Below are positions 17,796 to 28,500 of a stretch of DNA of 64,000 nt, piece after piece (within the stretch, counting starts at the first letter, position 1; each line of letters starts with the position of its first letter). Source of the stretch: Methylomonas fluvii (GTDB lineage Bacteria; Pseudomonadota; Gammaproteobacteria; Methylococcales; Methylomonadaceae). The DNA lies in NCBI RefSeq assembly GCF_014850975.1, contig NZ_JACXST010000002.1, positions 1,116,001-1,180,000 on the forward strand, in the 5' to 3' direction. Below the pieces are notes generated by a model. It was not told the origin of the DNA. It saw only the letters and a program-made list of their open reading frames with translations, and made no database searches. Both the position numbers and the translations under genes were made by a program.

Positions 17796-17967
17796 GTTCA
17801 AATAGACGTTCATTTTCATGAAGTGCATGAATTATGTCATCGTTTTATCCGGGCAAGCAAACGGTCTAAGCCTATTCATTAAATCCATTGACAAAAATTT
17901 GGCCAATCTGAACCAAGTCCTTGTGCCACAACAAAAATACGGCCTTGGTCACGGCTTGGTCACAGTC

Positions 17968-17990
17968 TTATCCACAGAAGCTGTGCATAA
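17968..17990. promoter_or_regulatory. Inverted pair of DnaA boxes
   Basis: TTATCCACA at 17968-17976 is a perfect consensus DnaA box. Five bases later TGTGCATAA is the reverse complement of TTATGCACA, also a perfect TTATNCACA match. Just upstream CTTGGTCAC is repeated with an 11-base period. Confidence 0.55.
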
Positions 17991-18117
17991 AGATCGATGG
18001 AAAACCAATCAGCCAAAGCGAAGTGTAATTGGGCGTTAGCCCATTTGAATTGTTTGCCATGGCTTGCATCGCTAAGCGGGTGATGTTTTCATAATCCGTT
18101 TTAAGCTTCCAATCATC

Positions 18118-18627
18118 ATGCAAGCACTCTCAGACCAACCGCTCTTTGCCGCCCTGCAATACGCTAGAAACCAAGATGAACAGGCCGGTCGTGCCATCAT
18201 TGAACGTTTCCAAACCCGGCAACCGGCGTTTGCACAAACCCTGTTCAGTGTGTTTCCTTCGACGATGGTCGATTTAGATCAAGCCATGGCGCATCTGTTC
18301 ATGGATCTATGCTTTGATGTCATCGCGGTTTACGAACACGCGTTCGGCAAAGTTCCTGATCAGCGGATCGTCGGCAATCGTTGGTTTGAAGAACGCGCAG
18401 AACACCTAGATCAAGAAATGAAACTGGCTGCCAAGACGCCGGCCGATGCCATTGATCAAGACCGGCAAACGGATCTGGTGAATTTTTTACATGCTGCTAT
18501 CGATCAACAACCTTGTCGCTCGACCGATGCGGTTCGGTTAGCCAAAACGATGATCTTTACTACAGTGCAATTGATTGACGTACTCTATGACGCCGCTAAT
18601 TCAAAGCCGGATCAAGCTATCCATTAA
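18118..18627 (+). CDS. Hypothetical protein, 169 residues
   Basis: A soluble, mostly helical protein (QPLFAALQYARNQDEQAGRAIIERF...) that I do not recognise. It has no signal sequence and no membrane helix. Codon use is ordinary and the frame is clean over 170 codons, which supports a real gene, although no Shine-Dalgarno precedes the ATG. It lies in the element-like region after the DnaA-box pair; a plasmid or ICE accessory role is possible but unsupported. Confidence 0.55.
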   Translation: MQALSDQPLFAALQYARNQDEQAGRAIIERFQTRQPAFAQTLFSVFPSTMVDLDQAMAHLFMDLCFDVIAVYEHAFGKVPDQRIVGNRWFEERAEHLDQEMKLAAKTPADAIDQDRQTDLVNFLHAAIDQQPCRSTDAVRLAKTMIFTTVQLIDVLYDAANSKPDQAIH

Positions 18628-18690
18628 GCTATTGAAAATTGCGGATCTCGTACCCATCAAAGGCGAGATTCATCGTTTTATTTGATTTCA

Positions 18691-18954
18691 ATGACACAAT
18701 CGATTGCTACCAAACCCGAACCTCGCAAAGCACAATCCAACTGGTGTTACCAAACCTATTTTCTATCGCGACGACAGCACCGTGAAACAGTTGCCAATAT
18801 AACATCAGCCGTTGCACTTCCTCTTTGGTCCAGGAGTAATCATCCGCAGACACTGCAAGTTGCACGGCGGGATCAGGTTATCGAGAAAATGGAGGCATTG
18901 GCGGCATCCATCGGTGTGCGTCTTACAATCATAGATGAGAGCTCTGCGCCGTAA
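18691..18954 (+). CDS. Possible small protein, 87 residues
   Basis: Starts MTQSIATKPEPRKAQSNWCY; the C-terminal half (DQVIEKMEALAASIGVRLTI) looks like a helix-strand unit. No family is recognised. It is 64 bases after the preceding gene on the same strand with no clear Shine-Dalgarno. Could be a real small accessory protein or chance. Confidence 0.35.
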   Translation: MTQSIATKPEPRKAQSNWCYQTYFLSRRQHRETVANITSAVALPLWSRSNHPQTLQVARRDQVIEKMEALAASIGVRLTIIDESSAP

Positions 18955-19275
18955 TGAACCAAAATCCCAATGCCAATGCCATCGCGAATGACGATGTCGC
19001 CAAATGCCCCCGTATTGGCTCTATGCATCTGATACATTGGGTTACATCACCTGCAAGTTAAAATCTGAAAGTCGATGATCTTGTATTAATTAGGTGGGCG
19101 AACTTAAGCTGACGTTTGCTAAACGTAATGATGACGCTCCAATCGGCCAAAACCGGCCGCTGAGGATGCTGGCGAAATTTTCCATCCCTAAGTTCGGCGA
19201 ATGGCCGCTTTTCTGCAAGCAAATCGACTTTATGACCGCGTCACTAGGCCCATCTGCGGTTTCCACGTCATTAAT
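18955..19275. repeat. Non-coding region with interspersed repeat copy 1
   Basis: No gene seen. Bases 19162-19222 are about 85 percent identical to 44588-44646 (shared GGCGAAATTTT, GGCGAATGGC-type and GCAAGCAA blocks). This is an interspersed intergenic repeat. Confidence 0.5.
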
Positions 19276-20859
19276 TTATCGGACGGTGACCCATTCACTC
19301 CGATGGCTGTAGCCTATTTTATTATCTATATTCAGAACATAACCCCCTTTCATGCCGTAGGGACTGTACTTGCTAAACTCTAAAGCGGGCATAAAATCCA
19401 TATTAAGGCTATTTCCATGCTTAAGCACATCGATAAAAGAGCTTCGGCTCACCTGCTTGCCAGCTTGTTTCAAGCCTGCATGAACGAACTCTACAGCTTT
19501 GCAGGCAACATTTTGCAATCCGGGATTCAGCAACTCAACGCCCTGACTGCTCAGCTTGGATCGGAAGACATCCAATCTGGCTTTTGAGAATGCAAAAGGA
19601 GTCGCTAACAACGCTTTGTTTACGGAGAAATCCGGAGAGTCCAGCACATTCCCTCCCAACAACTCAAGCAAACTTAATAAAACCGGCTGATTTTTCATAT
19701 CTGCCAACAAAGGACTTAGGTGTTTGAATTCTTGTGCATTGCCCAAAAATAAAACCGCATCGATTTGCACATTGGCTAAGGTGGATAGATCGTCGACCGA
19801 TTCCTTTTGATTCGGATGTAATGCAATCGATTGCGTTAACTCAATCTGAGGATAACGCTTTAAATAGGTCAGAATCTTCGGCAACAGCTTTCGATTCTGC
19901 AAATCATCACTGACTACGATAGCCAGTTTTGAAATTTCGGCATCCGCTTTTGGAGCAACATGTCCAATCCAATATTCAATAAGAGCCCGTGACTGATCGT
20001 AATAAGATGGCAAGAAATTGAAAAATGTAGCCGTCAACGGCGAATCTTCGTTCGGCGAGAAAGACAACGGCGAAATTACAGGTAGATTCTCTTGTTCAAT
20101 CAGGCGATACATATCCGCTGTCACGACCGGAATGTAGGCGGAAACCAGGGCAAATACTTTGTTTTCAAGCAGCGAATTTTGGAGAGCTAACAACGTTTCT
20201 TCGGCATTCGCGCCGGAATCTAGCGCCGTCAAAGTTAATTTGCGCCCGTAAATAGCGCCGCGATCATTCAAATCGGCGATGCAGCTCTCTAGGGTAGCTT
20301 TCAATAGCTTCCCAGTTTCAGCCAGGGCGCCGGTCAAAGGTAGTAACGTGCCCAAACGTATCTCGGCTCTGTCGATGCCTGGGTCCCAATCCACATCGGT
20401 TCCCAAGCGTTGCAAATACGCCATCAACCGAGTCAGTTGCTGTTCTGTGAAAGCATATCGGGGCATGGCGCGACTCAGCGGTCGATGGTTTGGGTAGAGT
20501 CCCCGGATGATCGCCTGCTTCAGACTTTTGAGGTCATAGCGACGACGTACTGCCGAATCGGCAAATAGATCGGGGGCGCTAATGGCTGGTACGCTGATGC
20601 CTGCTTCGCGTTTACCCTCGCCTCTAAGGCCGTGGCAGTTGGCACAGGGAAACAGCGTTCCATCCAATTGGGTTTTGGTGTCTCCAACTTCAACCACAAC
20701 GAGCGGATCGCCTCGGCGATAGAGTTGACGTCCCTGTAATTCGGAAGATGTCAACTTTTCTTGCGCATGAACACAATTGGCTATCCCTGTCAGTAACGAA
20801 AACAATATCAAGCCAAACAGGCCCAATCCGCCTTGTTGTCTATTATCTTCGAGCAGCAC
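19276..20859 (-). CDS. Cytochrome c fused to a type I periplasmic-binding protein
   Basis: A 527-residue exported protein. After a signal sequence (LFGLILFSLLTGIANCVHA|Q) comes a one-heme cytochrome c with CANCH and a likely axial Met in RAMPRYAFTEQQL. Then comes a full leucine/amide-type periplasmic binding fold (RLGTLLPLTGALAETG, ... VFALVSAYIPVVTADMYRLI, ... AIVVSDDLQNRKLLP). The fusion suggests redox-linked sensing or electron delivery in the periplasm. I use the GTG at 20859 (AGG 6 bases upstream, 17-base overlap with the SCO gene). An ATG at 20949 in the same frame would overlap it by 107 bases. It is the last gene of the multicopper oxidase operon. Confidence 0.75.
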   Translation of the reverse strand: MLLEDNRQQGGLGLFGLILFSLLTGIANCVHAQEKLTSSELQGRQLYRRGDPLVVVEVGDTKTQLDGTLFPCANCHGLRGEGKREAGISVPAISAPDLFADSAVRRRYDLKSLKQAIIRGLYPNHRPLSRAMPRYAFTEQQLTRLMAYLQRLGTDVDWDPGIDRAEIRLGTLLPLTGALAETGKLLKATLESCIADLNDRGAIYGRKLTLTALDSGANAEETLLALQNSLLENKVFALVSAYIPVVTADMYRLIEQENLPVISPLSFSPNEDSPLTATFFNFLPSYYDQSRALIEYWIGHVAPKADAEISKLAIVVSDDLQNRKLLPKILTYLKRYPQIELTQSIALHPNQKESVDDLSTLANVQIDAVLFLGNAQEFKHLSPLLADMKNQPVLLSLLELLGGNVLDSPDFSVNKALLATPFAFSKARLDVFRSKLSSQGVELLNPGLQNVACKAVEFVHAGLKQAGKQVSRSSFIDVLKHGNSLNMDFMPALEFSKYSPYGMKGGYVLNIDNKIGYSHRSEWVTVR

Positions 20860-21400
20860 TAGAAACCTGGTCAATGGCGGCGACAATCTGTCGAGCCTGA
20901 GGCAGGCCATATAATCGAATCCAGCGTGCCGTGGCATCGTCGCCGACAATCACCATATTGCTGTGTTGATTCTTGTCCACGGTATAAACCCCAAGACTTT
21001 TCAATATTTCGACAATCACCGCTCGTTCACCGGTTACAAAGCGCCAGTTCGCGGCGGCGCCGAACTTTTGGCTGAACTGCTGCAATTGCTCGACGCTATC
21101 GAACGCTGGATCGACGCTGATGCTGATGAGTTGAACCTTACGGCCAGCCAATTGTTGTTGAACCTGGCGAAAAATGGCACCGGATATAGGGCAAATGGCA
21201 GTACAACGAGTAAATACAAAATTGATCGCAACGGTTTTGTCTTGAATCAAATGCTCATAAAACAATGTCTCGGCACCGCCCTGATCAAGCACAGTTTTAT
21301 TGATCAAACTTTGCTCAGGGAAAAGCCATGGTTCAGCCGCTGAACTCGCAGCCAGCATTAGCAGCCATAACCCGCACCCAATGGCTTTAAATCTCTTCAC
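20843..21400 (-). CDS. SCO1/SenC-family copper chaperone
   Basis: A 185-residue exported thioredoxin-fold protein. A signal sequence (GCGLWLLMLAASSAA|E) is followed by the copper-binding motif CTAICP in FVFTRCTAICPISGAIF (about residues 68-84) and the third ligand His in NQHSNMVIVGD (about 147). SCO proteins load or reduce copper centres. In this operon the natural client is the giant multicopper oxidase encoded first. The gene is 12 bases after the preceding secreted-protein gene. Confidence 0.92.
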   Translation of the reverse strand: MKRFKAIGCGLWLLMLAASSAAEPWLFPEQSLINKTVLDQGGAETLFYEHLIQDKTVAINFVFTRCTAICPISGAIFRQVQQQLAGRKVQLISISVDPAFDSVEQLQQFSQKFGAAANWRFVTGERAVIVEILKSLGVYTVDKNQHSNMVIVGDDATARWIRLYGLPQARQIVAAIDQVSSAARR

Positions 21401-21412
21401 GACAATCTTGTG

Positions 21413-22957
21413 TTAATTACAAAAACTGCTGCTGAGTCGGTCATGCCCAGATTCCGGCCAAGGTTCCAACGCTTGCAAGGGTTTATCTTCATCCTCCGGC
21501 CACCAGCCGCGTGATAAGAAGCACAGATCTTCGAAATTGGCAGGAATAGCGCCAGGCAATGGCTTTTTAGCGCCAAACACGCGTCCCTCCGGGAAAATAT
21601 ATTCGGCGACGGGCGCTGTGTATTCGCCGTAAATCAGGCCATTGGCTGCTTTAGCCGGTTCAGCAGGTGGTAAGACCGAGGATCCGAGGATGCCTTGTAT
21701 CCGCGCACGAATTTCCCGGGTGGGTGGCATGAAAACTTGCTGATCAACCGTAATACGAAAACGTCCCATCGGCGCCACAGGTTCCGGCCTTACACTGGAC
21801 AGCAAGCGTTCGGTAAACTTGCCCTTTTCAATTGGCATTTTTGCATCCAGCGCAAACACATCAACATTTCGGCTGGGATCGGTGGTGAAACCGACGATGC
21901 GAAAACGAGTGACCAGATTTTGACCTGGTACAACTTTGCCTGGCCCGGTCTCCTGATCAAGCCCAGGAAATGCAGAGCCTCCGCTACCCAATAATGCCTC
22001 CTCGATAAACACGTAGGCAGGATTCTTGCCCTTTTCGGTAAATATTCCCAAATCCGCCTCCAGAGCGGACGCCGAGATATAGCTGGCGTTTGGGTCGCTT
22101 GCAGTAGGTTCTTTGACGAGAATCCCCGTATAGGTCACGTAATCGTCGACAGCGAGGGGCACCATTTTATTGGCGTTACAAGCAGAACCACATGCCGGGG
22201 CATCGTTCAAAGCGGCCGTGGTTCCGACCGTAAATCGGTGTAAGGGCTTACCATCCGCGCCATTGGGTCGATTAGAAGCCGGACACTCCGGAGTTGCCGG
22301 CTTAGGAACGCAAAGCGGGTAGCCGGTCGCAGCATGAACCGTGGGATTGCCCTGATCGGCCCGGAATCTTTCGTCCGCGGATTGTGCCTTACCGTAGCGT
22401 CCTGTACCGGTACCGATGTCCGGGTCGTTGAGCCTTACTCTCATTGACACGGCAGGGTTATTTAATGCCGGACCAATCAGCATTTCGCCATCCGCGGTTA
22501 TATCCTTGATAAAACCGGATGCGGTCTGCAACGGCAATTGCATGATATTGACCAATCCGGCCCGATATTCCCCGTCAACAATATTGCCGATCAGATCGGC
22601 CGTGTAGGGATAGGCTGGCGGCGGCGTATCTTCCAGCGCCAAACCGCTTTGTCCGACCCCAGCCACCGGCAATTTTTTGTCGAAAATATCCTTAGGCTTC
22701 AAATACGATCCGGGCATCACCACATAACTGTTTTTGGGAACAATCACCGTAATACCGTTAACTTTCATGATCGCTCCCGCCCTAGGATCATTCGGATCGG
22801 CGCACCATGGCCCATCGCTGGCAACGCACATGCGAAATTGCTGAATGTAGCCGATGAGATTGAACGAAGTGGTGGGCACCGGATCAGCTGCACTGGTCGC
22901 TCCGGCAAAGCCAACCAACGTTGCGGCAAGCAAATTTAGCGAGACAAATCTGTTCAT
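21413..22957 (-). CDS. Secreted protein of the multicopper oxidase operon, unknown
   Basis: A 514-residue protein with a signal sequence (MNRFVSLNLLAATLVGFAGATSA|A). It is rich in beta-prone and loop residues, with several Cys (MCVASDGPWCADP; CGSACNANK) and Pro, suiting an extracytoplasmic disulfide-bonded fold. No enzyme motif is recognised. The ATG at 22957 has GGAGG 5 bases upstream; a TTG 12 bases earlier is less likely. Given its neighbours it may be a structural or substrate-binding partner of the oxidase. Confidence 0.75.
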   Translation of the reverse strand: MNRFVSLNLLAATLVGFAGATSAADPVPTTSFNLIGYIQQFRMCVASDGPWCADPNDPRAGAIMKVNGITVIVPKNSYVVMPGSYLKPKDIFDKKLPVAGVGQSGLALEDTPPPAYPYTADLIGNIVDGEYRAGLVNIMQLPLQTASGFIKDITADGEMLIGPALNNPAVSMRVRLNDPDIGTGTGRYGKAQSADERFRADQGNPTVHAATGYPLCVPKPATPECPASNRPNGADGKPLHRFTVGTTAALNDAPACGSACNANKMVPLAVDDYVTYTGILVKEPTASDPNASYISASALEADLGIFTEKGKNPAYVFIEEALLGSGGSAFPGLDQETGPGKVVPGQNLVTRFRIVGFTTDPSRNVDVFALDAKMPIEKGKFTERLLSSVRPEPVAPMGRFRITVDQQVFMPPTREIRARIQGILGSSVLPPAEPAKAANGLIYGEYTAPVAEYIFPEGRVFGAKKPLPGAIPANFEDLCFLSRGWWPEDEDKPLQALEPWPESGHDRLSSSFCN

Positions 22958-22993
22958 GACATCCTCCAACCTCTAATAAATGGTTTGTAATCG

Positions 22994-24922
22994 TTATTGT
23001 TGTGTCAGAAGTTCCTTGCCAATAGTGGGCTGAGCCACCTTAACCGTTTGCAATGCCTGATTGTTTGACTCCAGATTCTTCGAACGAGCTTCCACCAAAA
23101 CATTAAAATTTCCAACATGCGGAAAGGTAACTGATGCCTGATAAATGCCCTCCGACACTTCTTGCAACCACACCCATCTTTTCCAATTGGGCAGTTCAAA
23201 TGCCAGTAAACGTGCATCGCGAATCCCTGACACCGGTTTTCCGGATGCGGCATCGTTGAACTGAACAGTCAATACCGTCTCGACATTGGGTTGCGGCATG
23301 TCGGACTGAGGTAGCAGCACAGGCTTGACAGTCTGCAATTCAGAAGGAGGATTAGCTGGCTGCTCGCCCGAAAACTTGGCGGTAAAACAATGCACAATTC
23401 GCGGCTGATCCAGCATCACAGCAACATCATAATTGCCTGGTTCCCGCACCGATACGGGAGCGGAGAACTCTCCTGGCGAGGTTTCATGCAAACTGTTATC
23501 TAACAGTAACAAACCCCTTGGCGCTCGCCGAGAATTGTCCAGCGATCCCATGACGACCATCATGCCTTCGGCGTAGTAATACAAACTCTTATCGGCTGCG
23601 CTGGCGATCATCATGCCGTTTTGATCTGGCAAGGGCGCCATCATCGCGGAGACACCGATCGCTTCCGGTAAAACCGCAGGCGCTTTCTCCCCGGCCTGTA
23701 CCAGGGTGACTGACAGTTCAAGCAACTGACTATCCGACTGATCAGCCAGAGAGGAAATCTGTTTCAACTGGTTATGATTGATCAGTGCGAATTTCTCCGA
23801 GGCTAAGCCGCGAAAATAAACGTAGTCGGCGCTGAAAGCCAATTGATCCGGCTCTGCCGGTAAATTGGCGTAAGCCACTTTCCGATTGTCAGCGGCATCG
23901 ACCACGAAAGCCTTGTTTTGCAATTGATTAACGACCCAAACATACCGCCCACCAGGATCGGTGGCCAACTCGGTTACCCCGCGGCCGACGTCGATTTGCG
24001 TCTCCACTTTTAGTTGGACCGGATCGATCACGCTCAACGAACCGTCATTGATTGCTGCCACATAAAAACGCTCGGCCTTGGCAACCCACACCGGTTTCAA
24101 CGGCGTACCGGGTACCGGAATATCAGCCAGCTTTTTCAAGGTCTTGGTGTCGAATAGTGATACAGTGTTGGCCTCGGTATTGGTGACGGCAACATACCGG
24201 CTATCCGAGCTTAAGCCGATTTGGTGTAATCCTGCGCCCGCTTCGATAAACGTGACGCCGGATTTGCCAGCCCTGTCGATCACCGTCAATTTGGGTGAAC
24301 CATCTAGCCCCACCCAGAGCGATTGCTGATCGGGCGCCAACCGAATTCTGGCTGGTTTGCTGCCTTGCCCGGTGGCGATGTTTGTGACCAAACGACGAGC
24401 CTTGGTGTCGATCACCGCCACTTGCGAAGCGTCTGGCATGGTTACGTATAACGTGCCATCTTGCGTCAATGCCCAATCCAGCCCCTGAGCCGGTAATTGC
24501 ACCACGCCGGCCAATTTGCCGCTGGACCATGACACCAATGGATTCAGAAAAGTGACCGTTTTATCCTGATTCAAAGTCACGACAAAATAACTGTTTAAAT
24601 CAACATCGGCACGAGTGGCTAACTGGCCGCTGGCGAAATTACGCACTTTTGCTTCGCAACTGGTTTCCGTCGCGACCTGCTCGGATCGGCGTAGAGACAA
24701 CCAGACTTTGGGGCGCAAGCCTGTTACTGCCTGCCCCTGTTGTTTGACAGACAGAATCAACGGCTGATTGAGTGTCAATGATGTGGAATTTTTAGCATAA
24801 TCCGAGCTCACCGTGTTCAAACTGAACTGGAGTTGATCCGGGCCAACGGATGTACTGGCAGCATTTGCCAAACTCACACCATTTAAAAGCCCAATCACAA
24901 CACAGAGCCGGATCAATCGCAT
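22994..24922 (-). CDS. Secreted YVTN-type beta-propeller protein
   Basis: A 642-residue exported protein. After the signal sequence (LIRLCVVIGLLNGVSLANA|A), residues about 130-390 contain seven-ish blade repeats with YVTN-like strands (GTLYVTMPDASQVAVIDTKA, QSLWVGLDGSPKLTVID, RYVAVTNTEANTVSLFD, YVWVVNQLQNKAFVVD). The C-terminus (about 530-640) is an Ig-like fold (RLLAFELPNWKRWVW...VGNFNVLVEA). Such propellers act as scaffolds or redox partners beside periplasmic copper enzymes. The start is the ATG at 24922. The gap to the preceding gene is 24 bases. Confidence 0.82.
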   Translation of the reverse strand: MRLIRLCVVIGLLNGVSLANAASTSVGPDQLQFSLNTVSSDYAKNSTSLTLNQPLILSVKQQGQAVTGLRPKVWLSLRRSEQVATETSCEAKVRNFASGQLATRADVDLNSYFVVTLNQDKTVTFLNPLVSWSSGKLAGVVQLPAQGLDWALTQDGTLYVTMPDASQVAVIDTKARRLVTNIATGQGSKPARIRLAPDQQSLWVGLDGSPKLTVIDRAGKSGVTFIEAGAGLHQIGLSSDSRYVAVTNTEANTVSLFDTKTLKKLADIPVPGTPLKPVWVAKAERFYVAAINDGSLSVIDPVQLKVETQIDVGRGVTELATDPGGRYVWVVNQLQNKAFVVDAADNRKVAYANLPAEPDQLAFSADYVYFRGLASEKFALINHNQLKQISSLADQSDSQLLELSVTLVQAGEKAPAVLPEAIGVSAMMAPLPDQNGMMIASAADKSLYYYAEGMMVVMGSLDNSRRAPRGLLLLDNSLHETSPGEFSAPVSVREPGNYDVAVMLDQPRIVHCFTAKFSGEQPANPPSELQTVKPVLLPQSDMPQPNVETVLTVQFNDAASGKPVSGIRDARLLAFELPNWKRWVWLQEVSEGIYQASVTFPHVGNFNVLVEARSKNLESNNQALQTVKVAQPTIGKELLTQQ

Positions 24923-24946
24923 AGCCGTTATCCCCAAGCCCAGAAA

Positions 24947-25501
24947 TCAGCCAACCAACAGTCTTAAACTGTTGATATAGAAGCCTTCGATGTTCGAATT
25001 GTTTTTCGGCAAGACATCGAATCGCGCAATCTCTATCGATTGCTCGCTCTCTGCGAGGGCTCCGAGAAATACCGCATTGTTGTCCATTGCATTGATGGTT
25101 TGCCCACTGTTCTGGTCGTCATAGCGCTTGCCATCAACATCCGATATACGAAGTAGCGCAACAAACTCACAACCGTTGACATTACTATCCACGGCATATT
25201 GCACCCCCACTCCCAATATCCTTTGCCCTGGTACGGTATGAAACTCAAGGCGAATACCCTGGATGAACGCTCCTGATGTCGGCATCCAGTTGGATTTGAT
25301 CAACTTCTCATCGGCTGTGAAATTGACCAGCGCTCGTTCAATGGAACAACGGCTGCCACGCAATTCAATGCCACCGGCAATGGTTACAGCAACTTCATCA
25401 AATACGTTTTCTTTATCGGCCGGAATTAACTTGCCGGGAATTACTTGCCATTCAAAGTCCTGGCCAGGCAAGTCGTTTCGTTGTGTTTTTATAAATTTCA
25501 T
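24947..25501 (-). CDS. Hypothetical protein of the multicopper oxidase operon
   Basis: A 184-residue protein without an obvious signal sequence (MKFIKTQRNDLPGQDFEWQV). It is strand-rich, with an aspartate-rich segment RISDVDGKRYDDQN. No family is recognised. The ATG at 25501 follows AAGGTG. It lies 34 bases after the oxidase stop and 24 before the propeller gene, clearly within the operon. Confidence 0.65.
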   Translation of the reverse strand: MKFIKTQRNDLPGQDFEWQVIPGKLIPADKENVFDEVAVTIAGGIELRGSRCSIERALVNFTADEKLIKSNWMPTSGAFIQGIRLEFHTVPGQRILGVGVQYAVDSNVNGCEFVALLRISDVDGKRYDDQNSGQTINAMDNNAVFLGALAESEQSIEIARFDVLPKNNSNIEGFYINSLRLLVG

Positions 25502-25535
25502 GGCGATCACCTTGCAAAGTAAATATCGGCTACGA

Positions 25536-28500
25536 CTATTTCGGTTTCACCCGAAATATGCCCCACATTCCGCCCTGAAATTGAAACTGCTCCTGTACTC
25601 TGAATAAATAATCACCCGGCGTCGCAAACTCCCCGCCTGCCCGGGTAAGAATATTGACATGCCGAGTTGGACCAATTCCGCCAATGGCACCCAGGCGCAT
25701 CGTTTTGGGTTTCTCCGATTCCGGCGTACTGTCGTCCCGTTCAAAAAGCCGGGTCGAAGCATTTATCCAGGGTTGATAATCCCAATTATGTCCGTACAGA
25801 ACGAATGCATGTTGTCGGGAATGGCCACCTGGATGGACGATCCTGAATCGCACCGACTCGCCCGCCTTTGCTGAAAACACTGGCGTCTGGGGGTCGCCAC
25901 AAGGTCCCTGGCAACCAGGATTGCTGTGCAGCGAACTCAAAGTATTGGTGTAGTCCACCGCATTCAGCACATTGAAATCAGCACCAGAAGTGCCCAAGCC
26001 ATTTCTGGCCCAAAGGGGCTCGGTTCGGTAATTAAAGCCTTTCTGACCAGTGTCTTCGGCATCATCCGCCATGCGATGATTTGGCATCGGCTGATGATGC
26101 TGGCGTAAACTCAGATCATCTTGCACCACCAACACGAATTCTTTGAATTTTTCGCCAGACGGTGTCGAAATATCGGCCACGGTATTGGCGCTTGATGAGT
26201 ATGTCGCATTGAGAGGCTCAACGACCAGCGCACCGACCAAGCCATGCGAACTGTGCTTGATGACATCGCCAAAACTGCGAATGGAAACCGCACCAAACTC
26301 CATGGGTGTATAGCGGATATAGCCGGTAACTTGTTCGCCATCCGGTTTAGTGGCATCCTTGATTTCCTGATCGATACAAGCCTGTCCACACGGCAACGCC
26401 TCTCTCTCGGACTTGCTCAGTACTTTTTGGTCCCCCATGTACCACCGATAAAGACTCACCAACTCGCTACTATCTTTGTCGCATTCCTTGAATGGCTCGT
26501 CACCCGCTATTTGGCAACCTTGTGCCATCGGAGAATCTGTTTGCCTTGGATTTAGGCCTACATTGGAACCTTCGCTAAGCGGCATGTTTTCCGCCACCAG
26601 TTGGGGCACCAAACCGATTCGACTGGACATCTGCAGCTGGTTAAAGTTGAAACCGTTCACGATCGGCGGCATCAGGTTATAACTCTCGCTGCCAGCGGCC
26701 ACATGCTTGCCGTCCATGTTTTCGACAATTTTAGGCAAATAATTTTTGAACTGTATATCGACGCAATCGCCGGCATTGGCTCTGAGCACCAAAGGCTCTA
26801 TGGGCTGGTTATCAGTGACATATTTTTGTTTCAAATAATCGAGGATTTTCTGGCCATTATTCCAGGCTGTCTTACCGCCACTTGAATCAACGACGACAGA
26901 CTCCGGAACTTCAAAAAAGGCGATCGCATTAGGATCGTCAATCGCAAACGTCGGCCGATTGTTATAGAACAGATTCTTGATTTGCGAAACACGCCACGCC
27001 GTTAGGTACATGTTCTTTTTCGCTGCAGCATCGCTACTCGGACAAGGCAGGCGCTCCCCATCACCACTAACCAGTGGTGGTGTAGTAACCACAGTGTCAG
27101 GCAGGCGGGCCAAACCGTCAATTTTGGCCGGACTGCCCATTGCGCCAACCGGACCGTGGGCTCTGAGCATCCCCCACATCCCATCCCAGAGATTTTCCAC
27201 CGCAGGCGAGCCCAACCAGTAATCACTGACGCTCGCCCTCGGCACGCTCACCAACGTATCGAATTCAAAATGCTCGGATATACCCAACTGTTGGCCATTC
27301 ATATACCCTGAATTCGGCGCATGCGGTTCAGCCAGCCATTTCATGCCCTGCATTGAAAATACGTGCTGCTCTTCCTGTGCGCCTTGTATCAAATGCAGTT
27401 GCAATGGATCGCCTTCGTAGGCGGCCAGCACTGGCGTAGAGGGATCTCCCCCCTTCGAATCACGCCAAGGTTCCTGCAGATACAAATTTTTGACAAATTG
27501 CCGTCTTCTTTCTTCGCCGCGCTTGATGATGGCTTTTAATTCAACCTGGTCATCAATTTCATTCGGCACATTGGCCAACAGTTTTTTCAGCCGCTGTGCT
27601 GCATGCTGGTCGGCAGTCTGTGTCCAGGCTTGCTGGTTACCGGGATCAGCAGTCGAATCACGATGAGTCAATGAGCTGAATATGTTGGCCATATCACCTT
27701 GCGCGCCAGTTTTCTGGCGATATTCCAAACTATCGGCATCTTCCCCGCCAACCCGCAATGGAATGGGTTCATTACGATAATTCAATAGCCTTGTGCCCGG
27801 ATCTTCTGCGGAAATACCCTCCGGTTTGGGTTTCAAGCCATCGCGCACCACGTGCGGCAACATCAAATCGGCTTGCCGACTAGGCGGGTTGACCGGACGC
27901 AAATCCGCGTTGTAGAGAATCGCAAAATCGGCGAAGGCCAGGTTGTACTCGCGCCGGACGTTTTGTTTGTTTTTCTTCAGTTGTTCTAGCGGATAATCCT
28001 TTGGATAGACGATGTTAGCTGCGTAACTGGTTGGCCCGCCGTCGCTACGACATGCACCGTTTTTCAGCGCGCCGCCAAGGGTTTGATCGTTACACCCTTG
28101 TTGACTATCGATTGCATCGGGCGCGGAATTGAGTTTCGCCCAGACACTGTCTTTAGGCTCCACCACCAATGCGGCGTAAAAACCGTGTTGCTGATGCGAG
28201 CTAGGGCCGTAATGATCGTGGGTAAACACGGCGCGCATGGTTCTGTCGTCCCATTTGTCGTTCAATACCGGATCGGCCCACCAACGTTGCACCGTGGTCT
28301 GTGCACCGCACCAGGGATGGTCTTTTTGCTCGCTACCTGTCGCACAAGTACCCAAAGCGGCTTTACTCTCCATGCTGCCACCAGCCTTAAACATTGGATG
28401 GGTTTTTGCGGTAAGCGCCGGGTGCGGTTGATCATCGTTCGAATAAACAACCTTGCCTTTATGACTAGCATCGATGCGTTCGCGCACTTCATCGGGGGAA

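Larger units (their letters stand above)
17425..18117. other. Mostly non-coding stretch with origin-like motifs
   Basis: Nearly 700 bases holding one possible 49-codon membrane protein (17646-17795), two direct copies of CTTGGTCAC at about 17944-17963, and an inverted DnaA-box pair at 17968-17990. Nothing else convincing was seen. Confidence 0.5.

Noticed and set aside
17818-18039. 73-codon plus frame before the 169-residue gene
   Set aside because: Crosses the DnaA boxes and direct repeats and has no recognisable protein pattern.
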